From assembly GCA_000961575.1 (NCBI GenBank), contig LADP01000020.1:26455-90454 (forward strand): DNA of 64,000 nt, in the 5' to 3' direction. The position numbers and the translations under genes were made by a program. Under the pieces are notes generated by a model, which saw only the letters and a program-made list of their open reading frames with translations, was not told where the DNA came from and made no database searches. Positions 44,923-53,239 of this stretch are shown one piece after another (the stretch's first letter is position 1; the number at the start of each line of letters is the position of its first letter). This DNA is from Peptococcaceae bacterium BRH_c8a. Lineage in GTDB: Bacteria; Bacillota; Desulfotomaculia; Desulfotomaculales; Desulfallaceae.

Positions 44923-46197
44923 TTGATTAGGAAAATAATTATCATCTTGACATTGATACTTTTCATATGCCCAATCGCTATTCCGGCAGCGGCCGGGCCG
45001 CCTGCGGAACCGGTTACGACGGGCACAGCGGCGCTGGTAATGGACGCCGAAAACGGTCAGGTGCTGTACGGTAAGGAAGCAGAAAAACAAATGTACCCGG
45101 CCAGCACCACCAAAATCATGACCGCGCTGGTGGCACTGGAAAAGTCGTCTCTGGACGAGATGGTGGAAGTAAGCCAGCAGGCTTCCTCGGTGGACGGTTC
45201 ACGTGTAGGTCTGCAACCCGGGGAAAAACTGCCCATGGAACACCTGTTGTACATGCTGATGCTAACCTCGGCCAATGACTCCGCCGAGGCCATCGCCGAA
45301 CATATTGGCGGTTCTGTGGACGGGTTTGCTAAAATGATGAACCAACGAGCCAGGGAACTGGGTGCTCGTAACACCAACTTCACCAACCCGCACGGTTTGC
45401 CCGATCCCCAGCATTACACCACCGCCCGGGACCTGGCTTTAATTGGTCGTGAAGCTATGCAGAACGAGAATTTTCGCCGTATTACCGGCACCGTAAACAT
45501 CAAACTGGATCGGAAAAAATATATGTCTCCGGAAGTGCTGCAGAGCGTTGAAAAATTGGAGCAAATCCACGGACCGCTGCAGGAGGACTTTTACACCCAC
45601 AACCGGCTTCTGACTGGCAGTTATTATGGTTATAAAGGGGCCAACGGTATCAAGACAGGATATACAGTGGACGCAGGGCAGTGTATTGTGGCCTCGGCCC
45701 GGCGGGACGGGCGGGAGATGATTGCCGTGTTATTAAACAGCCAGGGCTCCAACCTGTGGAGTGACGCCGGCGTGATGCTGGATTACGGCTTTCAGGCTTT
45801 TGCGCCGGTGGAACTAATGACGCCGCGGCAAATGATTACTGATACCCCGGTCAAAAACGGGGCGGAAAAAGCAGTACTGGAAACTGCCGGATACTTTTAC
45901 TACAACTTTCCCATAGATGAAAAACCCGAGATAACCCGCCGGTTTGAGCTGGCCGACGAAAACATAGAGGCGCCCTTGGAAGCCGGACAACAACTGGGCG
46001 AACTAGTGCTGGAAGCTCAGGGCCGGGAGTTGGGCCGGGTACCCCTGGTGACGGTGAGCGCCGTTCAGCGCAGCACCACTAGTTACCCCTGGGTATGGGT
46101 GGTGGGCGGTATTACCATACTTTCGTTTTTACGCTGGCTTTTTGTGCGCCGCCGCAAGCGCCGGTCCAGGCTGGCCTACCCCAAACGCAAATACTAA
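44923..46197 (+). CDS. D-alanyl-D-alanine carboxypeptidase (DacF/PBP5 type)
   Basis: 424 residues starting with TTG behind CGGGAGAAATATT. Signal peptide about 1-25 (ending IPAAAG). The transpeptidase motifs are SxxK in PASTTKIMTAL, SxN in TSANDSAEA and KTG in GIKTGYTVDA. A C-terminal beta domain (about 285-385) is followed by a membrane anchor and a basic RRRKRRSR tail. It trims the terminal D-Ala from peptidoglycan stem peptides at the outer membrane face; in Bacillus, DacF acts in forespores. Confidence 0.93.
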   Translation: MIRKIIIILTLILFICPIAIPAAAGPPAEPVTTGTAALVMDAENGQVLYGKEAEKQMYPASTTKIMTALVALEKSSLDEMVEVSQQASSVDGSRVGLQPGEKLPMEHLLYMLMLTSANDSAEAIAEHIGGSVDGFAKMMNQRARELGARNTNFTNPHGLPDPQHYTTARDLALIGREAMQNENFRRITGTVNIKLDRKKYMSPEVLQSVEKLEQIHGPLQEDFYTHNRLLTGSYYGYKGANGIKTGYTVDAGQCIVASARRDGREMIAVLLNSQGSNLWSDAGVMLDYGFQAFAPVELMTPRQMITDTPVKNGAEKAVLETAGYFYYNFPIDEKPEITRRFELADENIEAPLEAGQQLGELVLEAQGRELGRVPLVTVSAVQRSTTSYPWVWVVGGITILSFLRWLFVRRRKRRSRLAYPKRKY

Positions 46198-46263
46198 GGG
46201 GTCAGGCCCTGCATAACTGCATAACTCCAATTTGTAATTTGGAGTTATGCAGGGCCTGACCCC
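46198..46263. repeat. perfect 21-bp inverted repeat between convergent genes
   Basis: Arms 46198-46218 and 46243-46263 (beginning GGGGTCAGGCCCTGCATAAC) are perfectly complementary, and an internal ATAACTCCAA unit allows an alternative fold. It begins one base after one stop codon and ends on the other gene's stop. REP-like, probably used as a bidirectional terminator. Confidence 0.75.
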
Positions 46264-47189
46264 TAGCGGTCGGGTACCAGAAGGCGTATCAGCGCGGTAA
46301 AGGGACGCACCACCGGCAGTACAAGAAGGCTGCTGGCGACGTTGAAAATAGTATGGGCGTTAGCCACTTGGCGGGGCAGATCCCCCGCGGTTAACCCTAC
46401 CAGCAGGGCAAATGGTTTAATCAGAGGCAGGAAGATTATTGCCCCAAATATGTTAAGTAATACGTGGGCGGCGGCCACCTGTTTACCGGCCCTGGGCCCA
46501 CTAATACTGGCCAATACTGCGGTTATGCAGGTGCCAATATTATTACCCAGCACCATCGCCACTGCGGTAGGTAATTCAATTAAATTCTGGTTGGACAAAA
46601 GCATTACAATACCCGTTGCAGCAGCACTGCTATGCAGCAGCGCCGAGGCCAGGACACCAGCCAGCACCGACAGCAGGTGGTTATGCTGCAAATACATAAT
46701 AGTAACCGTAAACCACGACGCATGCTGCAAGGGCGCCAGGGATTTGGCCATTAGCCACAACCCGGTAAAAACCAGCCCAAAACCGAATAAAGCACGTCCC
46801 AACTGCCCCACCGGGCTGCGACCTTTTAGTGCCCAAAGCACCAGGCCCAGCATGGCAGCGGGGATGGCCAGCCGGAAGAGGTCAAGCGAAATAAGCTGTA
46901 CCGTAACACAGGTACCCACGTTGGCCCCTAAAAGGATGGCCACCGCCTGTTCCAGTCCCATCAGGCCGGCGTTGACGAAACCCAATGAGAGCACCGATAT
47001 GGCAGTACTGCTCTGGGTCAGCGTAGTTAATAAAGTACCCGTTAAAGCACCGCGAACCGGCGTTGCCGTCAGCACGGCCAGGGAACGCCTCATTTTTTCT
47101 CGAGAAAGGTTTTCCAATCCCTCTTTCATGATCCGCATGCCTTGCAGTAGAAAATAAAGGCCAACGCATGCGCCCAAAGCGATTAGCAA
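46263..47189 (-). CDS. Na/Pi cotransporter family protein without PhoU domain
   Basis: About 308 residues, membrane domain only, with the two repeat motifs TLTQSSTAISVLSLG and ALLHSSAAATGIVML. It is the minimal form of the NptA/YjbB transporter. The start is chosen as TTG at 47189 because AAAGGAGGCACATCTTT precedes it; an ATG at 47279 would add 30 residues but lacks a ribosome binding site and falls in the fur promoter region. Divergent from the fur-like gene. A PhoU-bearing paralogue is at 11346-13079. Confidence 0.83.
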   Translation of the reverse strand: MLIALGACVGLYFLLQGMRIMKEGLENLSREKMRRSLAVLTATPVRGALTGTLLTTLTQSSTAISVLSLGFVNAGLMGLEQAVAILLGANVGTCVTVQLISLDLFRLAIPAAMLGLVLWALKGRSPVGQLGRALFGFGLVFTGLWLMAKSLAPLQHASWFTVTIMYLQHNHLLSVLAGVLASALLHSSAAATGIVMLLSNQNLIELPTAVAMVLGNNIGTCITAVLASISGPRAGKQVAAAHVLLNIFGAIIFLPLIKPFALLVGLTAGDLPRQVANAHTIFNVASSLLVLPVVRPFTALIRLLVPDR

Positions 47190-47270
47190 AAAGATGTGCC
47201 TCCTTTGCCCGTGTGCTATATTCTTATTGGCCGGCGGCACTACGATATTACAGGAGTATAAATTATTTAT

Positions 47271-47318
47271 TATTGACATACGTTCATATTGACATACGTG
47301 TTAAATTTTAGTTATAAT
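47271..47318 (+). promoter_or_regulatory. promoter with direct-repeat operator for the fur-like gene
   Basis: TTGACA (47289-47294), 18 bases, TATAAT (47313-47318). The 13-base word TATTGACATACGT occurs twice (47271-47283 and 47287-47299), 16 bases apart, the second copy overlapping the -35 box. This layout suggests autoregulation or control by another regulator. Confidence 0.6.
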
Positions 47319-47351
47319 TAGGAAAGAATGAAATGTTGGGGGTGACCTCGC

Positions 47352-47804
47352 ATGCGCAGGGTAATAGGGGAGATAGGGGAGAAACTGCGCGCCAATGACC
47401 ATAAAATGACCCCCAAGCGGGAGCATGTGCTAAAGGTTTTACTTGAAAACAAGGATAAGCACCTGAGCGCCGAAGAAGTATACAATTTAGTTAAACTCAG
47501 GGCTCCCGACGTGGGGTTGGCCACCGTGTACCGCACTCTGGAACTGTTTATTAATTATGATATTATCCATAGTATGGATTTTGGGGACGGTAGAAAGCGG
47601 TACGAGTTCGGATCTAAAAGCAATGAGGGCCACCGACACCACCACCTAATCTGCATTAACTGCGGACGAATTATGGAGGTGAACGAAGACCTGCTGGAAG
47701 AACTGGAACAACGGGTGACCCAAAGGTACGATTTTGTGATTACCGACCATGAGCTGAAGATATTCGGCTGGTGCCGGAAATGCGCGCAGCAGAATAACGG
47801 ATAA
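47352..47804 (+). CDS. fur: Fur-family transcriptional regulator
   Basis: 150 residues. The N-terminal winged helix is about 15-85 (ATVYRTLELFINYDIIHSM). The metal-binding C-terminal half has the histidine-rich HRHHHLICINCGR and the zinc CxxC pairs CINC and CRKC. Sequence alone does not separate Fur from PerR or Zur, but the feoAB locus 4.5 kb upstream makes iron a reasonable guess. GGGGGTGACCTCGC precedes the ATG. The coiled-coil gene at 47816 follows within 12 bases. Confidence 0.87.
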   Translation: MRRVIGEIGEKLRANDHKMTPKREHVLKVLLENKDKHLSAEEVYNLVKLRAPDVGLATVYRTLELFINYDIIHSMDFGDGRKRYEFGSKSNEGHRHHHLICINCGRIMEVNEDLLEELEQRVTQRYDFVITDHELKIFGWCRKCAQQNNG

Positions 47805-47815
47805 AGTGGTCTTCC

Positions 47816-48037
47816 ATGTCCAAGGGCATGGATTTTTTATTAGGGTCTGATTGGCCCATTTTTCAGGTGGTGAGTATTATCAAGGATCAAAACGAGCGTG
47901 ACGAAAGAGTTAAAGAAATCGAAGCAGAAATTGCCGACATTAAGCGCAGGCTGCCGGCCCATTCCGTTAAACCAGCCATGATCAGCCAGTTGGAGGAACT
48001 AGAAGAGGAGCTGGAACAGTTAAAAGAAGAGAATTAA
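47816..48037 (+). CDS. small coiled-coil protein, 73 aa
   Basis: A hydrophobic N-terminus of about 20 residues (SDWPIFQVVSIIKDQ) is followed by a strongly charged heptad-like region (RDERVKEIEAEIADIKRR and LEELEEELEQLKEE). Twelve bases after the fur-like stop, so probably co-transcribed. Ribosome binding site is weak (AAAGTGGTC). ATG at 47828 is an alternative start. No family recognised. Confidence 0.6.
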   Translation: MSKGMDFLLGSDWPIFQVVSIIKDQNERDERVKEIEAEIADIKRRLPAHSVKPAMISQLEELEEELEQLKEEN

Positions 48038-48126
48038 TCGCACATTACCACTACCGCCACATAAAATAGTAATATATTTATAACTACTGTTGAATAGTAT
48101 TTTATGCTTCCGGGCGGTGTTTGGTA

Positions 48127-49053
48127 ATGAACAGCGAACCTGCGGTGGGGTTGGCACTGGGGGGCGGTTTTTTACGGGGTGTTGCCCACATTGGGGTGCT
48201 TAAGGCATTTCAAAAATCAGGCATCCCGGTGCACATGGTGGCGGGCACCAGCGCCGGGAGTATTGTGGCAGCGCTTTACGCGGCGGGATATACTCCCGAT
48301 AAAATGGAGGAAATAACCTTTGCCTTACATCCCCGGGATGTTTTTGATTACGGCCCGGCGGCAGTGAACCTTTTTTTAATGTCCGCAGACTACCTTTGCA
48401 AGTTACTGCGTATTCCCTTTCCCGGCCGCCGCCCGCTGGGGTTGATGAATGGCAGCAAATTAAAAGCGTTAATGAACAGGTTACTTGGTAAGCAGCGGCT
48501 GTTCGGGGAGACTAAAATCCCGTTGGGCATTACCGCGGTGGACGCCAGGGACGGAACGTTGGTTATCTTCCAGGAGGTCGCCTTCGAGGTGCGAACCATC
48601 ATTCCGCCTAAGGACGTTTTTGTTCGGGAGTTGCCTGTAGCTACGGCGGTAAGGGCTAGCACCGCGGTACCCGGACTGTTTGAACCGGTGCGGATGGGCG
48701 AGCGGCTGTTGGTGGACGGGGGGCTCAGAGAAAACATCCCCGCTTACGTGTTGCGGCAAATGGGCGCTGATTTCATCATCGCTGTGGATGTGGGGTACAG
48801 CGGACACCTCCCTCATCGGTTGGAAAGTATAGTTGACGTTTTAACCCAGAGCCTGGAGATAGTATCTTCCGAGAGCATCAACCTTAAACTGGAACAGTAC
48901 GCCGATCTGGTAATTCGCCCGGTGATTAAAAACATGGGCCCCTGGGATTTTGACCGGATTGATTACTGCATCCACCAGGGGGAAGCTGCGGCGGAAGCAG
49001 TGGTGGATCAAATAAAGCACCGGTTGGAATCGTGGCCCGGGGAACGTTCTTGA
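48127..49053 (+). CDS. patatin-like phospholipase
   Basis: 308 residues with the serine lipase dyad: nucleophile in AGTSAGSIVAAL (GxSxG, Ser near 42), oxyanion hole GGGFLRG and catalytic Asp in LLVDGGLRENIP. Related to the RssA/YchK group of cytosolic patatins. A TTG six bases upstream is an alternative start; GGCGGTG spacing favours the ATG. Substrate unknown. A terminator follows. Confidence 0.88.
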   Translation: MNSEPAVGLALGGGFLRGVAHIGVLKAFQKSGIPVHMVAGTSAGSIVAALYAAGYTPDKMEEITFALHPRDVFDYGPAAVNLFLMSADYLCKLLRIPFPGRRPLGLMNGSKLKALMNRLLGKQRLFGETKIPLGITAVDARDGTLVIFQEVAFEVRTIIPPKDVFVRELPVATAVRASTAVPGLFEPVRMGERLLVDGGLRENIPAYVLRQMGADFIIAVDVGYSGHLPHRLESIVDVLTQSLEIVSSESINLKLEQYADLVIRPVIKNMGPWDFDRIDYCIHQGEAAAEAVVDQIKHRLESWPGERS

Positions 49054-49105
49054 TTTCGATTGTTGAGATTAAAGCTAGGTTCTAAACAATAAAGTTATGT
49101 TAATC

Positions 49106-49131
49106 AAGCCGGGCGGCAAGCCTGGCTTTTG
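49106..49131 (+). terminator. Rho-independent terminator
   Basis: Stem AAGCCGGGC/GCCTGGCTT (one G-U pair) with a GGCAA loop, ending in TTTTG. Confidence 0.7.
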
Positions 49132-49284
49132 TATACAGTAAAATTTTCTTCGACGGATTCATTACTGCATAACATGTCAACTTTTTTGATAAACACTTTG
49201 ATTACATACGTACTTTGGCATTATACTAAAGTAATTAACATTAAGTTGTATTCATTCATTCTTAACTAAGGAGGTCTTTACTTG

Positions 49285-50358
49285 ATGAACTTTATACCCC
49301 GGGGCATGGCCACCGGCATCGGCAGCCTGCCCTTTAAAGATACTGAAACCGCACTTAAGCTAATCAAAGAAAATATGCCCCAAGCGCCCCACTGGCCACA
49401 GTTGCCGCAATTGGGCAGTGACGAGGGCTTCGTGCACCAATTCTTGGATCCCTTGGTGCGGATGGGCCTGCTGGAAAAAAGGGGTGACAGGGTTGTTTTC
49501 CCGGTGGATGCACCGGACTGGCCCGATCGGCTAACCGAATTCTACACCGTCTTCATGGACGCCGAGTCCGGCGATCCGGAAGCGCTGGCCACCTTTGCAT
49601 TCCCCGCAGCCTCGGCCACGGGTTTTTATGCCTTCTTAGAAAACCTGCGCCAAAACGGCACCGGCCCGGCCCGCTACCTAAAAGGGCACATGACCGGACC
49701 GCTAACGGTAGGTTTTCAACTGAAGGACGAGCGCGGCCGCCTGGCCTACTACCAGGATCAACAGCGCGACCTGCTGGTGAAAACACTGGCCATGCATGCC
49801 AGCTGGCAAATTTCAGAACTGGGCAAGTTTGGCCTGCCGGTAATCATCTTCATGGACGAGCCGGCCGTCCGGGTGTACGGCAGCAGCAGCTACATTACCG
49901 TGACCAGGGAAATGGTGCTGGCCGACCTAAACACTATTTTTGCCGCTATCCATACCGCCGGCGGAATTGCCGGCGTGCATTCCTGCGACGCCATCGACTG
50001 GTCGGTACTATATGAATCCGACCTGGAGATAGTTAATTTGGATATCTACCAGTACGGGGAATCTTTGCTGCCCTACGTAAAGGAAATGAAACCCTACCTG
50101 GAACGGGGCGGAGTTATGGCCTGGGGCATCGTGCCCACCTTTGACAAGGCCTTTGAAGAAGACGCCGAATCATTGCTGCAGCGGTTGGAAGAACTGTGGG
50201 CAGAGTTGAGCAAACGGGGAGTAGACCGGGAAATGATGCTGCGCCAAAGTCTAATCACCCCGGCCTGCGGCACCGGCCTACTGGAACCGGCCCTGGCGAA
50301 GCGGATTTACAGGCTTACCCGCGAGGTATCGGAAAAAGTAAAAGCTTTGTGTCCATAG
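49285..50358 (+). CDS. MetE/UROD-superfamily protein (cobalamin-independent methionine synthase-like)
   Basis: 357 residues, only the C-terminal catalytic barrel type of MetE without its N-terminal half. Start region IPRGMATGIGSLPFKD; putative zinc ligands are the His and Cys in AGVHSCDAIDW and the Cys in ITPACGTGLL, as in MetE. FMDEPAVRVYG is the conserved central motif. It may transfer methyl groups from a corrinoid or folate donor to a thiol. TTG at 49282 is an alternative start; AGGAGGTCTTTAC precedes both. Single gene. Confidence 0.83.
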   Translation: MNFIPRGMATGIGSLPFKDTETALKLIKENMPQAPHWPQLPQLGSDEGFVHQFLDPLVRMGLLEKRGDRVVFPVDAPDWPDRLTEFYTVFMDAESGDPEALATFAFPAASATGFYAFLENLRQNGTGPARYLKGHMTGPLTVGFQLKDERGRLAYYQDQQRDLLVKTLAMHASWQISELGKFGLPVIIFMDEPAVRVYGSSSYITVTREMVLADLNTIFAAIHTAGGIAGVHSCDAIDWSVLYESDLEIVNLDIYQYGESLLPYVKEMKPYLERGGVMAWGIVPTFDKAFEEDAESLLQRLEELWAELSKRGVDREMMLRQSLITPACGTGLLEPALAKRIYRLTREVSEKVKALCP

Positions 50359-50445
50359 ATTGTCATTCTGAGCGCAGCGAAAATTCTGGTATTTAACGGA
50401 GAAAGATTCTTCATTTCACTTCGTTTCATTCAGAATGACACGGAC
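50359..50445. repeat. TGTCATTCTGAG-type repeat element
   Basis: TTGTCATTCTGAGCG at the left and TTCAGAATGACA at the right form inverted ends around a core with GAAAGATTCTTCA. This is a familiar dispersed bacterial palindrome type. Confidence 0.55.
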
Positions 50446-50464
50446 CTAGACTTTTTCAATGGCT

Positions 50465-50501
50465 CCTGGCACCTTTTTTCGATTTATGTAAAAGTGTCAG
50501 G
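50465..50501. repeat. short REP-like palindrome
   Basis: CCTGGCACC and GTGTCAGG, extended by T-rich and A-rich inner arms, pair with one G-U. It lies 36 bases before the next gene. Confidence 0.45.
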
Positions 50502-50536
50502 TTCTATTTTTAATTCCACAGAAGCGAGGTAAAAAC

Positions 50537-51343
50537 ATGTTACTACCCGACTATCACATCCACACCGCCCGCTGTGGCCACGCTGCCGGCAGGATGGAAG
50601 AATACATAGAACATGCCCTGGCCCTGGGCCTTAAAGAAATTGGCTTCGCCGACCATATTCCCATGTACTGGCTGCAAGAGGGCGACCGTGACCCGGAACT
50701 GGCCATGCCCGAGTGCGACCTGGGTGGCTATGTGGCCGAGGTGGAAAGGCAGCGAGAACTATACCCCGATATCACCATCCGCCTAGGCATCGAGGTGGAC
50801 TACATCCCGGGTCATGAAAACCAGGCCCGGCGCATCCTGGAACGGCACCCCTTCGACTACGTGCTGGGCTCGGTGCATTACGTGGACGGGTGGGGCTTCG
50901 ACAACCCGGCTTACATCCACCGGTATGAAACCTGCGACCTGGATGAACTATACCGCCGTTATTTTAAACTGGTGCAGCAAGCCGCCCAAAGCCGCCTTTT
51001 CGATATTATAGCCCACCCGGATCTAGTCAAAAAGTTCGACTTTAAACCCACCTGCGACCTGCAGGGGTTATACGACGAAACCGCCCGGGCCTTTGCCGAA
51101 GCCGACGTTTGTGCTGAAGTCAATACCGCCGGCCTGCGGGTTCCAGCCGGTGAAATATACCCCGCCGAGGGTTTCCTGCGGGCGTGTCGAAACAACGGCG
51201 TGCCAGTAACCATGGGCTCTGACGCCCATTTGCCCAACCAGGTAGGGCACGGATTCGACAGGGCTATGGAATTATTGACCCGGGTTGGTCACATAAAAAT
51301 AGCCCTTTTTAATGAGAGAAATATTTTTTTTATAATACCATAA
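50537..51343 (+). CDS. PHP-domain histidinol-phosphatase family protein
   Basis: 268 residues. The PHP metal motifs are DYHIHTARCGHA (motif I), FADHIP (motif II), IRLGIEVDY, SVHYVDGW, the later DIIAHPDLVKK and GSDAHLPNQVG. This matches HisK/HisJ histidinol-phosphate phosphatases with a trinuclear metal site, although no histidine genes are near. GCGAGGTAAAAAC precedes the ATG. Family certain; substrate assumed. Confidence 0.87.
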   Translation: MLLPDYHIHTARCGHAAGRMEEYIEHALALGLKEIGFADHIPMYWLQEGDRDPELAMPECDLGGYVAEVERQRELYPDITIRLGIEVDYIPGHENQARRILERHPFDYVLGSVHYVDGWGFDNPAYIHRYETCDLDELYRRYFKLVQQAAQSRLFDIIAHPDLVKKFDFKPTCDLQGLYDETARAFAEADVCAEVNTAGLRVPAGEIYPAEGFLRACRNNGVPVTMGSDAHLPNQVGHGFDRAMELLTRVGHIKIALFNERNIFFIIP

Positions 51344-51530
51344 CCAAAACTGCAATAGAAATGGGTGTTCTGGAAACATCTAATACTATCTAACAAGATG
51401 TTCCATTATAACAAGAGTTTCGCGGCAGGAGTTACTCATACCATCAATGAATATAAGGTTCAGTATGATAGTAACCGGAAGTATTTCATTTGAACCGGTA
51501 CAACTTGGTGTACTACCTTATGTTCCTATA

Positions 51531-51616
51531 CCGAAAGGGCAATCTCCTACTCTAAGGGGAGCGCAAAGCCATGGTCATCCGAAATACCTCGGGAATGATA
51601 GACTGGCTGCCGAAGA
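51531..51616 (+). ncRNA. cyclic di-GMP-I (GEMM) riboswitch aptamer
   Basis: GGGCAATCTCC, then GGGGAGCGCAAAGCC, then GACTGGCTGCCGAAG reproduce the conserved core of c-di-GMP-I riboswitches. P1 pairs GGCA with TGCC. P2 pairs TCTCC with GGGGA, but its loop is TACTCTAA rather than a GNRA tetraloop. P3 starts GCCA and returns to TGGC, with GTC/GAC and ATC/GAT pairs inside. It sits 60 bases before the first LuxR-type gene. No U-run terminator follows, so control is more likely at translation or by RNA stability. The 51344-51530 stretch upstream holds nothing else I recognise. Confidence 0.8.
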
Positions 51617-51674
51617 TAGGACCGGGTTGGTGCTTTCTTTGAGTGGTCAATTATTATTGACGGGGGTCATAAGC

Positions 51675-52367
51675 ATGGATGAGATTCGCCTTTTAATTGC
51701 CAGTGATGATTCATCTGCCAGAAGGGGACTGGCTGCCATATTTGCTTCGGAAAACGCTTTTCAGGTGCTGGGAAGTTTCGCCCTGGACGATGCAGTAAAT
51801 AAGTCGGCCGCATTGCAGCCGGATGCTGTCCTGATTGATATTCCTCGCGACCTGCCGGTGCAGGGTAACGGCGATAGGATAAACAGGATGAAGCATGAAT
51901 GCCCGTGCAGCCTGGTTGTGGCGCTTGTGGAAAACGACCACCCTGACAGGCTGGCTGCTATACTGGCCCTGGGCATTGACAGCTGCATCCCTAAAAATAT
52001 GATGCGCGGATGCTTAGTCAAAACTATAGAACTAACCTGCCGAACCGGTATTTTATGCCTGCCTGGTTCTTTTAAAAAGGTGGTGTCGAGTTCCAACCCG
52101 CAAATACACCGGCATGTGGCCCATTTCAACAACCGTACCGTTGGCAACGGGGAAGCCCTGACCAGGCGGGAGATGGAAATACTGAAGATTATGGCCGGGA
52201 ATTATTCTAATCGGGAAATTGCAAGCAAGTTGTTCATCAGTGAACCGACGGTTAAGACCCACGTCAGCAGTATCCTGCGTAAACTGGGCAAAAGCAACCG
52301 CGCCCAGGCCGTGGTCTACTCCTACCAGGTGGGCCTGGTTAACGAATCTTACGCCGTGCACGAATAG
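51675..52367 (+). CDS. LuxR-type response regulator with atypical receiver (1 of 3)
   Basis: 230 residues starting MDEIRLLIASDDS; CGGGGGTCATAAGC precedes this ATG. The frame is open 76 codons further upstream but that part overlaps the riboswitch. The receiver (about 1-120) keeps the acidic pair DD, the phospho-acceptor-like Asp in VLIDIPRD and a Lys in CIPKN, but lacks the usual Thr/Ser (VVALVEND). A LuxR HTH follows (about 163-222, LTRREMEILKIMAGNYSNRE). It shares TVKTHVSSILRKLG with its downstream paralogue. No histidine kinase is nearby. Confidence 0.87.
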   Translation: MDEIRLLIASDDSSARRGLAAIFASENAFQVLGSFALDDAVNKSAALQPDAVLIDIPRDLPVQGNGDRINRMKHECPCSLVVALVENDHPDRLAAILALGIDSCIPKNMMRGCLVKTIELTCRTGILCLPGSFKKVVSSSNPQIHRHVAHFNNRTVGNGEALTRREMEILKIMAGNYSNREIASKLFISEPTVKTHVSSILRKLGKSNRAQAVVYSYQVGLVNESYAVHE

Positions 52368-52414
52368 TGACTGCCCAGTGAAATCGGCTACGATGAGTTT
52401 GGGGAGAGTTGGAT

Positions 52415-53089
52415 ATGGATAAAATACGCCTGCTGATAACCAGTGAGGATTCTCGTGTGAGGCGCGGGTTGATGATTATATTCAACTCGGAAAAAATTTT
52501 CGAAGTGCTTGGCAGTTTTAACATGGAAGAATCCATCCGGAAGGCGATGTTGATCCAACCCGACATAATCCTGGCCGATATATCCGGCGACGTAAATCAA
52601 TTCGGCAAACAGGTTGGTCAGATCAAAAGCGAGTGCCCCTGTAGCTTAATCATTGCCCTGGTGGCAGACGAGCAGTTAGAAAAAATCGGCAAAATAATCG
52701 AGCTGGGCGTGGACGGATGTGTGCCCCGCAGCATCATGCGTGTCTGCCTGGTCAAGGCGGTAGAGCTGACCTGCCGTGCCGGAGTGTTTTGCCTGCCCGG
52801 CGATTACAAGGAAAAATTCATCCAGTCCGCCGGAGCACTTGTGATTGACTTGGACCAACAGAGAGCCCCAAATTCCAATCAAAATGACTTTCTTACCAGA
52901 AGGGAAAAAGAAATCCTCCAGTTGGTGGCCAAGGATTATTCCAACCGCGAAATTGCCTCCAACTTGTTTATCAGCGAGCCCACGGTGAAGACGCACGTCA
53001 GCAGCATCCTGCGCAAGCTGGGCCAGAAAAACAGATCCCAGGCCATAGTCTATGCTTACCAGACCGGTCTGCTCAACAACCCTTCCTAA
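52415..53089 (+). CDS. LuxR-type response regulator with atypical receiver (2 of 3)
   Basis: 224 residues, paralogue of the preceding protein over its full length (RRGLMIIFNSEKIFEVLGSF; FLTRREKEILQLVAKDYSNR). The receiver keeps Asp in IILADISGD but has Arg for the conserved Lys (CVPRSIM) and no Thr/Ser switch residue. HTH intact. GGGGAGAGTTGGAT precedes the ATG; a TTG six bases upstream is possible. The 47-base gap to the previous gene suggests co-transcription under the c-di-GMP riboswitch. Confidence 0.86.
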   Translation: MDKIRLLITSEDSRVRRGLMIIFNSEKIFEVLGSFNMEESIRKAMLIQPDIILADISGDVNQFGKQVGQIKSECPCSLIIALVADEQLEKIGKIIELGVDGCVPRSIMRVCLVKAVELTCRAGVFCLPGDYKEKFIQSAGALVIDLDQQRAPNSNQNDFLTRREKEILQLVAKDYSNREIASNLFISEPTVKTHVSSILRKLGQKNRSQAIVYAYQTGLLNNPS

Positions 53090-53168
53090 AAGAGTATTAC
53101 TACCCCGGTTTTTATTTCATACCCCAGTCCGATTGTTTTATAAAACAAATATATCTAAAATTTATAAT

Positions 53169-53193
53169 AACCTCCTTAAAATGGAGGTTTTTT
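53169..53193 (+). terminator. Rho-independent terminator after the second LuxR-type gene
   Basis: Stem AACCTCC/GGAGGTT with a 7-base loop merging into a six-T run. It separates the third receiver gene from the first two. Confidence 0.8.
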
Positions 53194-53239
53194 ACATGTT
53201 TGCCCTAGGTTTTTAGCAAAGGCCCTTAGGAGGATTAAC

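Noticed and set aside
51447..51674. N-terminal extension of the first LuxR-type protein by 76 residues
   Set aside because: It overlaps the c-di-GMP riboswitch and does not resemble protein sequence; the ribosome binding site points to ATG at 51675.
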